A stretch of 64,000 bases of DNA from Sphingomonas sp. Y57 (GTDB lineage: Bacteria > Pseudomonadota > Alphaproteobacteria > Sphingomonadales > Sphingomonadaceae), in assembly GCF_001015195.1 (NCBI RefSeq), contig NZ_LDES01000002.1, positions 149,178-213,177 of the forward strand, read 5' to 3'. Under the pieces are notes generated by a model. That model did not search any database, was not told the origin of the DNA, and worked only from the letters and a program-made list of their open reading frames with translations. The position numbers were made by a program, and so were the translations under genes. Below, piece after piece: positions 16,999-26,043 of the stretch. The stretch's first letter is position 1, and each line of letters opens with the position of its first letter.

Positions 16999-18180
16999 AT
17001 GGACACTTATTCACTGGCGGTATCTTCCTTCCTCACGGACGAGGAAATCCAGTTCCGCGATAATGTTCGGCGGTTCATGCGCGACGTGGTCGCGCCGCTG
17101 GTTCCCCAGATGGAAGCCGAAGGGCAGCCCCCGGCGGGGCTGCTGGAGCGGATGGGCGACGAAGGAATCCTCGGCACCTTCCTGCCCGAGGAATATGGCG
17201 GCGCCGGCGCGTCGCTGATGACGCGCGCCATCGTCGCGGAGGAAACCGCGCGGATGAGCGCCGGGTTCGACGCAACGCTGTTCGTGAACATCAGCCTGGT
17301 CGCCCGGCATCTCGCCAAATATGGCACTCATGAGCAGAAGGAGAAATATCTCCGGCCGCTCGCCATGGGCCGGGCCTCGGCATCGATCTGCCTGTCGGAA
17401 CCGCATGGCGGATCGGACGCGCTGAGCCCGCGAACGGTGGCGCACAAGGACGGCGATCATTGGGTGATCAAGGGACACAAGACCTTCATCACCAACGCAC
17501 CGATTGCGGAGTTCTTCCTCGTCTTCACGCGCACCAGCGGCGAGGATCGCCGCGTGAAGGGCGGAACCTGCTTCATCGTCGAAAAGGATGCGCCCGGTCT
17601 CACGGTCGGCCAGCCGTTCGACAAACTGTCATTGCGCAGTTCGCCGACCGCCGAAGTCTATTTCGACGATGTCCGCGTGCATGAGAGCCAAATCCTGGGC
17701 AATGCGGAGGAGGGGTTCAACATCCTGCTCGACGGTCTGGACCTGGAGCGCGTCTTCGAAGGCGCCAGCAACACGGGTATCGCCCAGGCCTGTCTCGATG
17801 TCGCCGTGCCCTATGCGCTCGACCGCAAGGTCTTTGGGGAAGCGATTTCCAGCTACCAGATGATCCAGGACAAGATCGCGCGCATGGCGACAGGCGTCGA
17901 GATATCGCGCACGATGTTCTACCATCTCGTCCGGGCCTGTGAGCGCGGCGTGAATGTCAATCGCGAAGCCGCGATGCTGAAGCTCTATTCCTCCGAGGTC
18001 GCCGTAGAGGCCTCCCGCGAGGCCGTGCAGATCCTGGGCGGCTATGGGCTGATGGAGGAATATCCCGCAGCGCGTCTCTATCGTGATGCGAAGCACCATG
18101 AGATCGGCGCGGGCACCAGCGAAATTCAGAAGCTGATCATCAGCAAGGAGACGCTCCGCCAGTATCGGCAGGTCGCGTGA
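16999..18180 (+). CDS. Acyl-CoA dehydrogenase
   Basis: 393 residues with the usual three domains: helical N-domain, beta-domain (SICLSEPHGGSDALSP, FITNAPIAEFFLVF) and C-terminal helices (DRKVFGEAISSYQMIQDKIA, ILGGYGLMEEYPAARLYRDA). The Glu of the classical EGT motif is replaced: residues 370-373 read GAGT. The base may come from another helix or from a partner subunit. It is followed by a second acyl-CoA dehydrogenase gene, so a heteromeric enzyme of the kind known for steroid side chains is possible. Confidence 0.9.
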   Translation: MDTYSLAVSSFLTDEEIQFRDNVRRFMRDVVAPLVPQMEAEGQPPAGLLERMGDEGILGTFLPEEYGGAGASLMTRAIVAEETARMSAGFDATLFVNISLVARHLAKYGTHEQKEKYLRPLAMGRASASICLSEPHGGSDALSPRTVAHKDGDHWVIKGHKTFITNAPIAEFFLVFTRTSGEDRRVKGGTCFIVEKDAPGLTVGQPFDKLSLRSSPTAEVYFDDVRVHESQILGNAEEGFNILLDGLDLERVFEGASNTGIAQACLDVAVPYALDRKVFGEAISSYQMIQDKIARMATGVEISRTMFYHLVRACERGVNVNREAAMLKLYSSEVAVEASREAVQILGGYGLMEEYPAARLYRDAKHHEIGAGTSEIQKLIISKETLRQYRQVA

Positions 18181-18238
18181 CGCGTGGGAACCGGAGCCCT
18201 GGCGTCACCGCGACACCGGGGCTCCAGCCGGAAAAGGA

Positions 18239-19450
18239 ATGGACCGCCCGATGAGCGACGAAATCCGTGCCGATCCTGATCTGCCGCTGAACTTCGCCGA
18301 ACCCGAAATGCTCGGCATGTTGCGAGAAAGCCTGCGCAGGTTCGTCGCCCGGGAAATGCCCCGCGAACTCGCCCGCACCTGGGACCATCAGGACCTGTTT
18401 CCCAAGGACGTCTATGCGTCGCTGGCCGAGATGGGCGTCACCGGCCTGGCGGTCGGCGAGGAATATGGCGGCGCAGGCCGCAACATCGTCGCCTGCATGG
18501 CGACGATCGAGGAATTGTCGCGGCGGAGTCTAGCGGTCGCGATACCCTATATAATGTCGGCCTGCTATGCCGGCATGAACCTGGAGGAATGCGGCACCGC
18601 CGAGCAGAAAGCCGAGCTTCTGCCCCGGGTCACGGGACAGGGCATGCGTTTCGCCTATGGCTGGACCGAGCCCGATATCGGCGCCGATCTGGCGAATGTG
18701 CGCACCACCGCCGAGCGGTGCGGCGACCGGCTGATCATCCGCGGTGCGAAACGCTTCTGCACCGGAGCCGAACTGGCCGATTATATCTATGCGCTGGTCC
18801 GCAGCGATGCCGACAAGCCCAAATATCAGAACCTTTCCTTCGTCCTGATTCCGACGGACGCGCCCGGCCTGTCGATCACGAGGATGGGGACGATGGGCGC
18901 GCGCGGCGCGGCTACCACCGATGTGCAACTGGAGGATGTCGAGGTGCCCTTCTCCGCCGTCATGGGCGGCGAAGCGGGGTGGAACAATGGCTGGTCCTCC
19001 CTGGTCGGCCCGGGCATGGACATCGAGAAGCTGGAAGTCGCCGCGATGGCGCTGGGCCTCGCCGCCGCCGCGGTCGAGGATGCGTGGCAATATAGCACCG
19101 AGCGAAAGCAATTCGGCGGGCCGATCAGTGGCATCCAGTCGGTTCGCCATATGCTGGCCGACGCGCAGACCCGGTTGCATGCATGTCGCCTGATGCTGAC
19201 CCAGGCAGCCTGGCTTGCCGAGAACAGGCTCCCCTGCCGCGCGGAAACGTCGATGGCCAAATTGTTCATCTGCGACACCGCGAAGGATATCGTCCTCAAG
19301 TGCCAGTCGGTGATGGGCGCTTATGGCTATGTCGAGGAAAGCGACATGGAGCGCTATGTACGCGATGTCCTGCTCATGCCGATCATCGGCGGCTCGTCCG
19401 CCATCCAGCTCAACAACATCGCTGCCGCGTTGCGCCTGCCAAAACAGTAG
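18239..19450 (+). CDS. Acyl-CoA dehydrogenase, second of an adjacent pair
   Basis: 403 residues, or 399 from the ATG at 18251 (MSDEIRADPD), which is better spaced from AAAAGGA. The FAD/acyl-CoA dehydrogenase fold is seen in FAYGWTEPDIGADLAN, ERKQFGGPISGIQSVRHMLAD and MGAYGYVEESDMERYVRD. The usual catalytic EGT is GGS at about residues 384-386. It follows the first dehydrogenase by 58 bases. Two adjacent paralogues lacking the same Glu suggest either a heteromer or two successive substrates. Confidence 0.9.
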   Translation: MDRPMSDEIRADPDLPLNFAEPEMLGMLRESLRRFVAREMPRELARTWDHQDLFPKDVYASLAEMGVTGLAVGEEYGGAGRNIVACMATIEELSRRSLAVAIPYIMSACYAGMNLEECGTAEQKAELLPRVTGQGMRFAYGWTEPDIGADLANVRTTAERCGDRLIIRGAKRFCTGAELADYIYALVRSDADKPKYQNLSFVLIPTDAPGLSITRMGTMGARGAATTDVQLEDVEVPFSAVMGGEAGWNNGWSSLVGPGMDIEKLEVAAMALGLAAAAVEDAWQYSTERKQFGGPISGIQSVRHMLADAQTRLHACRLMLTQAAWLAENRLPCRAETSMAKLFICDTAKDIVLKCQSVMGAYGYVEESDMERYVRDVLLMPIIGGSSAIQLNNIAAALRLPKQ

Positions 19451-19486
19451 CGTTGTGGTGCGCAGCACAATCAGAAAGATCAGCTC

Positions 19487-20608
19487 TTGAAAATCGCTGT
19501 GCTCAAGGAGGCCGCGGCTGGGGAAAGCCGCGTGTCCGCCACGCCTGAAACCGTGAAGAAGTTCATCGCGCTGGGCGCCGAGATGGCGGTCGAGCAGGGC
19601 GCCGGCGAAGGGGCGTCCATCGCCGACGCCGACTATGCGGCCGCGGGCGCGAAGCTCGGCAGCCGCGCGGACGCGCTGAAGGATGCGGACATCATCTTGG
19701 GCGTGCAGGGTCCGGAGCCGGAGTCGATCGGCGGAGCGAAGCCCGGAGCCTGGCTCGTCGCGGGGCTCAACCCGTTCGGCGAGCGCGCCCGGGTCGATGC
19801 CTATGCCGCCAAGGGCGTCGAGGCGCTGGCGATGGAGTTCATGCCGCGCATTACCCGCGCGCAGTCGATGGACATATTGTCGTCGCAGTCGAACCTTGCC
19901 GGTTACAAGGCGGTGCTGCTGGCGGCGGCCGAATATGGCCGCGCCTTCCCGATGATGATGACCGCTGCGGGCACCGTTTCCGCCGCGCGCGCCTTCATCA
20001 TGGGCGTCGGCGTGGCGGGGCTCCAGGCGATCGCCACCGCCCGCCGGCTCGGCGCCCAGGTCTCGGCGACCGACGTTCGTTCGGCGACGAAGGAGCAGAT
20101 CCAGTCGCTGGGCGCCAAGCCGATCTTCGTCGAGGCCGTCGCCGGCATCGAGGGCGAAGGTGCTGGCGGCTATGCGACCGAGATGTCCGAGGAATATCAG
20201 AAGGCGCAGGCCGAGCTCGTTTCCTCGCACATCGCCAAGCAGGATATCGTGATCACCACCGCGCTGATCCCCGGCCGTCCCGCGCCGCGGCTGATCAGCG
20301 ACGCACAGATCGCGACGATGCGCAGCGGCTCCGTGATCGTCGATCTGGCTGCGGAAAGCGGCGGCAATGTCGAGGGCGCGGTGTCGGGTGAGACGGTCGT
20401 CAGGCATGGCGTGAAGATCATCGGCGCGAAGAATATGGCGGGCACGCTCGCCGCCGACGCCTCGGCGCTGTTCTCGCGCAATCTCTATAACTTCCTCAGC
20501 GCCTTCTGGGACAAGGAAGCCGGCGGGCCGGTGCTCGACGAGGAAATCGGCAATGCGGTGCGCCTGACGCAGGGCGGCAAGGTCGTCCACGAGCGGCTGC
20601 TCGGCTGA
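19487..20608 (+). CDS. pntAA: Proton-translocating NAD(P) transhydrogenase, alpha subunit part 1
   Basis: 373 residues from a TTG at 19487. It has the NAD(H)-binding domain I with MGVGVAGLQAIATARRLGA (about 165-183) and the alanine-dehydrogenase-like fold with RSGSVIVDLAAESGGN. Domain I exchanges hydride with NADH; with the two following genes it makes NADPH from NADH using the proton gradient. Its place directly after acyl-CoA dehydrogenases suggests the pathway consumes NADPH. The split alpha arrangement (AA, AB, B) is usual for alphaproteobacteria. Confidence 0.93.
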   Translation: MKIAVLKEAAAGESRVSATPETVKKFIALGAEMAVEQGAGEGASIADADYAAAGAKLGSRADALKDADIILGVQGPEPESIGGAKPGAWLVAGLNPFGERARVDAYAAKGVEALAMEFMPRITRAQSMDILSSQSNLAGYKAVLLAAAEYGRAFPMMMTAAGTVSAARAFIMGVGVAGLQAIATARRLGAQVSATDVRSATKEQIQSLGAKPIFVEAVAGIEGEGAGGYATEMSEEYQKAQAELVSSHIAKQDIVITTALIPGRPAPRLISDAQIATMRSGSVIVDLAAESGGNVEGAVSGETVVRHGVKIIGAKNMAGTLAADASALFSRNLYNFLSAFWDKEAGGPVLDEEIGNAVRLTQGGKVVHERLLG

Positions 20609-20628
20609 TCACGGGAAAGGGGGCTACC

Positions 20629-20916
20629 ATGGATTTCATCTCGATCCTGTCGATCTTCGTCATGGCCTGCTTCGTCGGCTATTATGTCGTCTGGTCGGTC
20701 ACGCCCGCGCTGCACACGCCGCTGATGGCGGTGACCAACGCGATCTCCTCGGTGATCATCGTCGGCGCGCTGATCGCCAGCGCCGCGGGCGGCAGCGCGA
20801 CCGCCAAATATCTCGGGCTGGTCGCGGTCGTGTTCGCGAGCATCAACATCTTCGGCGGCTTCGCGGTCACCGAGCGGATGCTGGCCATGTACAAGAAGAA
20901 AGACCGCAAGGGCTAA
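20629..20916 (+). CDS. pntAB: NAD(P) transhydrogenase, alpha subunit part 2 (membrane)
   Basis: 95 residues with three hydrophobic segments (FVMACFVGYYVVWSV, ISSVIIVGALIASAA, AVVFASINIFGGFAVTERML). This is the membrane part of the alpha subunit, made as a separate protein. It sits 20 bases after pntAA and 18 bases before pntB. Confidence 0.92.
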   Translation: MDFISILSIFVMACFVGYYVVWSVTPALHTPLMAVTNAISSVIIVGALIASAAGGSATAKYLGLVAVVFASINIFGGFAVTERMLAMYKKKDRKG

Positions 20917-20934
20917 GCGGGCAGGGGTATAGAC

Positions 20935-22353
20935 ATGCATGAACTCGCCGCCACGCCCGCCTGGGCTTCGCTCGCCTATCTGGTCTCGGGCGTCCTCTTC
21001 ATCCTCGCGCTGAGGGGCCTGTCGAGCCCCGCCAGCTCGCGCCGCGGCAACCGCTTCGGCATGCTCGGCATGCTGATCGCGGTCGCGACCACGCTCGTCC
21101 TGCACGGCACCAACCTGGTCGAGATCGCCATCGCGATCGCCATCGGCGGCGCGATCGGCTGGGTTACCGCACGCAAGATCGCGATGACCGACATGCCGCA
21201 GCTCGTCGCCGCCTTCCACTCGCTGGTCGGTCTCGCCGCGGTGCTCGTCGCGGCCGCCGCCTTCCTCAATCCGGGCGCATTCGGCATTCTCGATCCCGTC
21301 ACCGGCCAGATCCTGGCGGTCAGCCGGATCGAGATGGGGCTGGGCGTCGCGATCGGCGCGATCACCTTCTCGGGATCGGTGATCGCCTTCCTCAAGCTGA
21401 ACGGCAACATGTCGGGCGCGCCGATCATTCTGCCCGCACGCCATGTCATCAACCTCGGCACGCTCGCCGCGATCCTCGGGCTCATCGCCTATTTCGTGAC
21501 CGACGATGCTCATTGGGTGTTCTTCACGATCACCGCGCTCAGCTTCGTGATCGGTTTCCTGCTGATCATCCCGATCGGCGGCGCCGACATGCCGGTCGTG
21601 GTGTCGATGCTCAACAGCTATTCGGGCTGGGCGGCCGCGGCGATGGGCTTCACGCTGCACAATACGGCGATGATCATCACCGGCGCGCTGGTCGGTTCGT
21701 CGGGTGCGATCCTCAGCTACATCATGTGCAGGGCGATGAACCGCAGCTTCATCAGCGTGATCGCCGGCGGCTTCGGCGCCGACAGCGGCGCTGCGGCGGG
21801 CGGCGGCGAGAAGGTCGACCGCCCCTGGAAGCGCGGCTCGGCCGAGGACGCGGCCTTCCTGATGAGCCAGGCGGAGCAGGTCATCATCGTCCCCGGCTAC
21901 GGCATGGCCGTCAGCCAGGCGCAGCATGTGCTGCGCGAGATGGGCGACCTGCTGAAGGCCGAAGGCGTGCGCGTCAAATATGCGATCCACCCGGTCGCGG
22001 GCCGCATGCCCGGCCATATGAACGTGCTGCTGGCCGAGGCCAATGTGCCCTATGACGAGGTGTTCGAACTCGAGGACATCAACAGCGAGTTCTCGCAGAC
22101 CGACATCGCCTTCGTGATCGGCGCCAACGACGTGACCAACCCGGCGGCCAAGACCGACAAGAGCTCGCCGATCTACGGCATGCCGATCCTCGATGTCGAG
22201 AAGGCCAAGACCGTGCTGTTCCTGAAGCGCTCGATGGGCGGTGTCGGCTATGCCGGCGTCGACAATGACGTCTTCTACATGGACAACACGATGATGCTCC
22301 TCGGCGACGCCAAGAAGATGGTCGAGGAAATCGTTAAGGCAATGGCCCGCTGA
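20935..22353 (+). CDS. pntB: NAD(P) transhydrogenase, beta subunit
   Basis: 472 residues. The N-terminal half is membrane domain II with several helices. The C-terminal half is the NADP-binding domain III with VPGYGMAVSQAQHVLREM and KYAIHPVAGRMPGHMNVLLAEA, plus FVIGANDVTNPAAK. It completes the transhydrogenase. The gene is followed 42 bases later by the dyad before the TetR gene, so the operon probably ends here. Confidence 0.94.
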   Translation: MHELAATPAWASLAYLVSGVLFILALRGLSSPASSRRGNRFGMLGMLIAVATTLVLHGTNLVEIAIAIAIGGAIGWVTARKIAMTDMPQLVAAFHSLVGLAAVLVAAAAFLNPGAFGILDPVTGQILAVSRIEMGLGVAIGAITFSGSVIAFLKLNGNMSGAPIILPARHVINLGTLAAILGLIAYFVTDDAHWVFFTITALSFVIGFLLIIPIGGADMPVVVSMLNSYSGWAAAAMGFTLHNTAMIITGALVGSSGAILSYIMCRAMNRSFISVIAGGFGADSGAAAGGGEKVDRPWKRGSAEDAAFLMSQAEQVIIVPGYGMAVSQAQHVLREMGDLLKAEGVRVKYAIHPVAGRMPGHMNVLLAEANVPYDEVFELEDINSEFSQTDIAFVIGANDVTNPAAKTDKSSPIYGMPILDVEKAKTVLFLKRSMGGVGYAGVDNDVFYMDNTMMLLGDAKKMVEEIVKAMAR

Positions 22354-22395
22354 GCAGACCGGAAGAGAGGGCGCCAACGCTTTGAGGCTGTTAAA

Positions 22396-22411
22396 AAACG
22401 GTCAGCCGTTT
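22396..22411. promoter_or_regulatory. Predicted TetR operator A
   Basis: AAACGGTCAGCCGTTT (AAACGG / CCGTTT around TCAG) lies 34 bases before the TetR-family start. The near-identical AAACGGTCAACCGTTT occurs at 28877-28892. Autoregulation of the TetR gene is the simplest reading. Confidence 0.65.
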
Positions 22412-22445
22412 ATAAGCGTGGCATCTGAGCAATCGCGAGGTTCGA

Positions 22446-23102
22446 ATGCGGACAGTTGGATCGAAGCGTGACACGACATGGCCGGTGATCAGGAATACAG
22501 CCATCCAGCTGATCCATAAACTCGGTTATGATGGAATGAACGTCCGGCTGTTGGCGAGTGAGACCAATTTGCAGCCAGGGTCGCTCTATAACTATTTCAA
22601 GAGCAAGGAAGAATTGCTGTCCATGATCGTCTGCGCGATCATGGAGGATCTGCTGGGGGAAATCACCGCGCGGCTGGAGCTTTGCAACACCCCAGTCGAC
22701 CGGCTCAAATGCTTCATCGACGTGATGGTGACCTGGCACACCGAGCATCGCAAAGAAGCATTTGTCGCCCACATGGAGATACGCAACGTATCCAGAGGCC
22801 GGTATCAAGAATATGTCGACTTGCGCCAGGCGTTCCGCACCATCCTCGAGGGCATCCTGACCGATGGCGGCAAGGCGGGGGACTTCGCAATTGACGATCT
22901 TGATATCACCTGTCTCAGTATCCTTTCGACGCTGGCGGCGATTCCCAACTGGTATCGCGAAAATGGGCGGCTGACGTCCGCCGACCTGGTTCGCTGGCAT
23001 ATCGCCGCTATTTTCCGGATGATCGGCGCGAGCGAGACGGCGATGGCGGCAGCGGTCAAAAACCGGGGGCCGAAGCCGGCCGCCAAGCGCGCGCAGGGAT
23101 GA
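22446..23102 (+). CDS. TetR family regulator
   Basis: 218 residues. The N-terminal helix-turn-helix is clear (NTAIQLIHKLGYDGMNVRLL, then TNLQPGSLYNYFKSKEELLS, to about residue 60). The rest is an all-helical ligand domain of usual length. The downstream SDR gene overlaps by 4 bases (ATGA), so the two are translated together. A dyad directly upstream and its copy at 28877 suggest control of itself, the SDR and the nitroreductase/crotonase region. An acyl-CoA ligand is plausible from context, not shown. Confidence 0.88.
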   Translation: MRTVGSKRDTTWPVIRNTAIQLIHKLGYDGMNVRLLASETNLQPGSLYNYFKSKEELLSMIVCAIMEDLLGEITARLELCNTPVDRLKCFIDVMVTWHTEHRKEAFVAHMEIRNVSRGRYQEYVDLRQAFRTILEGILTDGGKAGDFAIDDLDITCLSILSTLAAIPNWYRENGRLTSADLVRWHIAAIFRMIGASETAMAAAVKNRGPKPAAKRAQG

Positions 23103-23950
23103 CGGCCCTCTCCATCCCCGCCCCTGCCGGGCCCGAACAGGACTATTTCGTCCGGCTGTTCGGTACCCTCGGCAAATGGGCGCTGGTCACCGGCGGCGCG
23201 ACCGGCATCGGCCGGATGATCGCCTCGGCGCTGGCCCGTGCGGGTGCGAACGTGATCATCGCGTCCCGCAAGGAAAGTGCGTGCCGCCAGGCGGCGGAGG
23301 AGATCGCGGGCGAGGGGGCCGTGGGCGCGCTTTTCGCCATGGGCGCGGATGTCGGCGCCAAGGACGGCGTCACCGAGCTGTGCGAACGGGTCGCCGCGCT
23401 GACCGATGGCCTCGACATATTGGTCAACAATTCGGGCAAGACATGGGGCGCGCCTTTCGAAAGCTTCCCCTATGAGGCGTGGCAGTCCGTATTGTCGGTG
23501 AACCTGACCGCCCCCTTCGCGCTTGCCCAGGGGCTGCTTCCCCTGCTGCAGCGGAATGCGCAGCCTGACGACCCGTCCCGCATCATCAATATCGGCTCGA
23601 TGGTCGGCACCCAGCCCATTGCCGAGGATGCCTATTCCTATGCAGCTTCGAAGGCGGCCCTCCATCATCTCACCCGGATCATGGCGCATGAGCTGGCGGC
23701 ATCGTCGATCACGGTGAACGCGATCGCGCCCGGCATCTTCGAGAGCCGCATGAGCGCGTATGTCACCGAGGATGAAGAGCGGCTCGACAGGGTGGAATCC
23801 AAGATACCGCTGGGCCGGCTCGGCAACGCCGCCGATCTGGCTGGGCTCGTTCACCTGCTCTGCGGGCGCGGCGGGGCCTATATGACCGGAGCGATACTGA
23901 ACTTGGACGGCGGTCTCGGCATCGTTCCGCCGGCCTCGCTCTTCTCCTAG
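23099..23950 (+). CDS. Short-chain dehydrogenase/reductase (SDR)
   Basis: 283 residues. The Rossmann motif VTGGATGIGRMIA is near residue 27 after a longer N-terminus than usual, NNSGKTWG stands for the NAG motif, and the catalytic YSYAASKAAL is at about residues 180-190. The C-terminus GAILNLDGGLGIVPP is typical. It would interconvert an alcohol and a ketone with NAD(P). The start codon overlaps the TetR stop. Confidence 0.88.
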   Translation: MTALSIPAPAGPEQDYFVRLFGTLGKWALVTGGATGIGRMIASALARAGANVIIASRKESACRQAAEEIAGEGAVGALFAMGADVGAKDGVTELCERVAALTDGLDILVNNSGKTWGAPFESFPYEAWQSVLSVNLTAPFALAQGLLPLLQRNAQPDDPSRIINIGSMVGTQPIAEDAYSYAASKAALHHLTRIMAHELAASSITVNAIAPGIFESRMSAYVTEDEERLDRVESKIPLGRLGNAADLAGLVHLLCGRGGAYMTGAILNLDGGLGIVPPASLFS

Positions 23951-23985
23951 AGCGCCTCACGATCCAATTGCATCGCATCGCGCTC
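23950..23985 (+). terminator. Hairpin after the SDR gene
   Basis: GAGCGC (23950-23955) pairs with GCGCTC (23980-23985) around a 24-base loop, starting at the SDR stop codon. There is no clear T-run. The 130-base gap to the converging crotonase gene holds nothing else. Confidence 0.35.
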
Positions 23986-24080
23986 ACTAACTTGTTGTCT
24001 TACAGCGATTTCGGAGCCGGTAAATGTTTCCATCTGCCTGGAAATTGCTAGAGAAGCTGCGGCCGAGAAGGCGGCGCGAG

Positions 24081-24830
24081 TCAGTTGCGGCCCGTTTCCC
24101 GGAAGCTGGCCACGCCGGCCTGCGCCGCCTTGCTGCGCGCCACCTCGGACACCAGTTCGCGCTCCAGCCGGAGGCCGTCCTCGATCGAAAGGCCCGCGCC
24201 GCGCCAGATCGCCCGGCGCGCGGCATGCTGCGCCTCCGGGCCATGGCGCGAATAGCGGGCGGCGAGCGCCAGCGCGGCATCGAGCACCGGCTCGCCCTCT
24301 GCGCTCATCGCCGTGATCAGCCCGATCTCGAGGGCGCGGGCGGCGCTTATCGGTTGGCCGTCTAGGATCATCTCGACAGCCCTGGCTGCGCCAATCAGGC
24401 GCGGCAGCATCTGGGTGCCGCCATAGCCGGGGATCAGGTTCATACGGATTTCCGGCAGCCCCAGCGCGGAGGCGGGGGAAGCGACGCGGAAGCTGCAGGC
24501 CATCGCCAGCTCCAGCCCGCCGCCCAGCGCGAAACCGTCGATCGCAGCAACGATGATCTTGGGAAAATCGAGCAGCCGCAGCATCAGCGTATGGATCCGT
24601 TCCACGCGCGCAATCGCATCGATACCGCTCTCCTTCAGATCGGCCCCGGCGCAGAACGCCCGGCCTTTACCGGCGATGATGACGGCGCGCTTGCCTTCAT
24701 CGGCCTCGACCGCGTCCAGCGCCGCGTCGAAGGCGTCGAGCAGCTCGCCATTGAGGGCGTTGAGAGCTTTCGGCCGATCGAGCGTCAGGATCGCGCAGCG
24801 GCCTTCGAGGCCATCGGATATGATCAGCAT
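24081..24830 (-). CDS. Enoyl-CoA hydratase/isomerase
   Basis: 249 residues. Both catalytic Glu positions are kept (GGGLELAMACSF and LGLPEIRMNLIPGYGGTQ) and the oxyanion segment GKGRAFCAGADLKES is standard, so classical syn-hydration of an enoyl-CoA is likely. It lies 16 bases after the racemase-like gene on the same strand, with an acyl-CoA synthetase upstream: activation, racemisation, hydration. Confidence 0.88.
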   Translation of the reverse strand: MLIISDGLEGRCAILTLDRPKALNALNGELLDAFDAALDAVEADEGKRAVIIAGKGRAFCAGADLKESGIDAIARVERIHTLMLRLLDFPKIIVAAIDGFALGGGLELAMACSFRVASPASALGLPEIRMNLIPGYGGTQMLPRLIGAARAVEMILDGQPISAARALEIGLITAMSAEGEPVLDAALALAARYSRHGPEAQHAARRAIWRGAGLSIEDGLRLERELVSEVARSKAAQAGVASFRETGRN

Positions 24831-24846
24831 ATGCCCTCCCCGTCGG

Positions 24847-25995
24847 TTAGCCGAGTATTTCCGAAGCCTTCAACGAACGGCGTTCCTCGGCCGAAAGCCC
24901 AAGCTCCGCCAATATGGCCTCGCCATCTTCTCCATAGCGGACCGGCGGGCCAGCAATTTCGCCTGGCGTGCGGCTGAAGCGCGGCGCGGGTGAAGGCTGA
25001 ACCAGCCCGTCGCGCGTGGTGAAGACGCTCCGTGCCGCATTGTGCGGATGTAGCGGGGCCTCGTTCCAGTCGAGAACGGGTGAGAAGCACGCGTCCGTCC
25101 CGCCCAATATCTCGACCCACTCGTCCCGCGTGCGGGTCGCAAACCGCGCGGCGAACCTTTCACACCATTCGGGCCATCTCTGGTGATCCATCTGGGGATG
25201 GAAATCGGCGTGGTCGAAGCCGAGCAGGTCGAGCAGAAGGGCATAGAAGGGCGATTCGATGGCGCCGACCGCGATGTATCGGCCATCGGCACAGGCATAG
25301 GTGCGATAGAAATGCGCGCCCCCATCGAGGAAATTGCTCTCGCGCCGCAGGTCCAGCGCACCCTCCGCGTTCAGGCTGTAGAATAGTGCGCAGAGCAGCG
25401 CGGCCCCGTCGCTCATTGCCGCATCCACGACCTGCCCCTTGCCCGAACGGGCGGCTTCCAGAAGCCCGCAGGCGACGCCAAAGGCCAGCATCATCGCGCC
25501 GCCCCCATAGTCGCCGACCAGATTGAGGGGCGGCACCGGGCAGCCGTCGCGCGTGCCGATCGCGTTCAACGCGCCGCTGAGCGAGATATAATTGAGGTCG
25601 TGGCCGGCGGTCTGCGCCAGTGGTCCACTCTGTCCCCAGCCGGTCATCCGGCCGTAGACGAGTCGCGGATTGCTCGCGAGGCATGCGTCGGGGCCCAGGC
25701 CGAGCCGCTCCATCACACCGGGCCGGAAACCTTCGATCAAAGCGTCCGCGCCGCGGACCAGCGCCAGCGCGATATCCAAGCCCGCCGGCTTCTTCAGGTC
25801 GAGCGCGATGCTGCGGCGGCCGCGCAAGGTGATGTCGAAGCTTGCCGAACGGTCGGTGTCTGGGGCAGGGGCGCTCCGCCTCCGTTCGATCCGGATCACG
25901 TCGGCGCCCATGTCGGCGAGCATCATCGCGCAAAACGGACCGGGGCCGATGCCGGCGAACTCGATCACGCGCAGTCCGGTTAACGGGCCGGGCAT
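24847..25995 (-). CDS. CaiB/BaiF family protein, alpha-methylacyl-CoA racemase type (paralogue)
   Basis: 382 residues, clearly paralogous to the product of 10931-12025 (shared GRMTGWGQ, [21 protein letters not shown]). The AMACR-type His (GHDLNY) and Asp (VGDYGG) are both kept. It likely epimerises a 2-methyl-branched acyl-CoA so that a stereospecific dehydrogenase can act. It sits between the crotonase and the acyl-CoA synthetase. Confidence 0.87.
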   Translation of the reverse strand: MPGPLTGLRVIEFAGIGPGPFCAMMLADMGADVIRIERRRSAPAPDTDRSASFDITLRGRRSIALDLKKPAGLDIALALVRGADALIEGFRPGVMERLGLGPDACLASNPRLVYGRMTGWGQSGPLAQTAGHDLNYISLSGALNAIGTRDGCPVPPLNLVGDYGGGAMMLAFGVACGLLEAARSGKGQVVDAAMSDGAALLCALFYSLNAEGALDLRRESNFLDGGAHFYRTYACADGRYIAVGAIESPFYALLLDLLGFDHADFHPQMDHQRWPEWCERFAARFATRTRDEWVEILGGTDACFSPVLDWNEAPLHPHNAARSVFTTRDGLVQPSPAPRFSRTPGEIAGPPVRYGEDGEAILAELGLSAEERRSLKASEILG

Positions 25996-26043
25996 GGCTT
26001 TCTTCTCCTCGTCATCGCCACTATCGTGGCGGGCCGCCCGACC

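Noticed and set aside
18530..20590. A 686-codon open frame on the minus strand across the second acyl-CoA dehydrogenase and pntAA
   Set aside because: It is antisense to two clear genes; its composition (Arg, His, Asp, Gly rich) is the mirror of high-GC codon bias and no domain is visible.
20485..22377. A 630-codon minus-strand open frame across pntAB and pntB
   Set aside because: Antisense shadow of the transhydrogenase genes with low-complexity Asp/Glu/Arg/His sequence.
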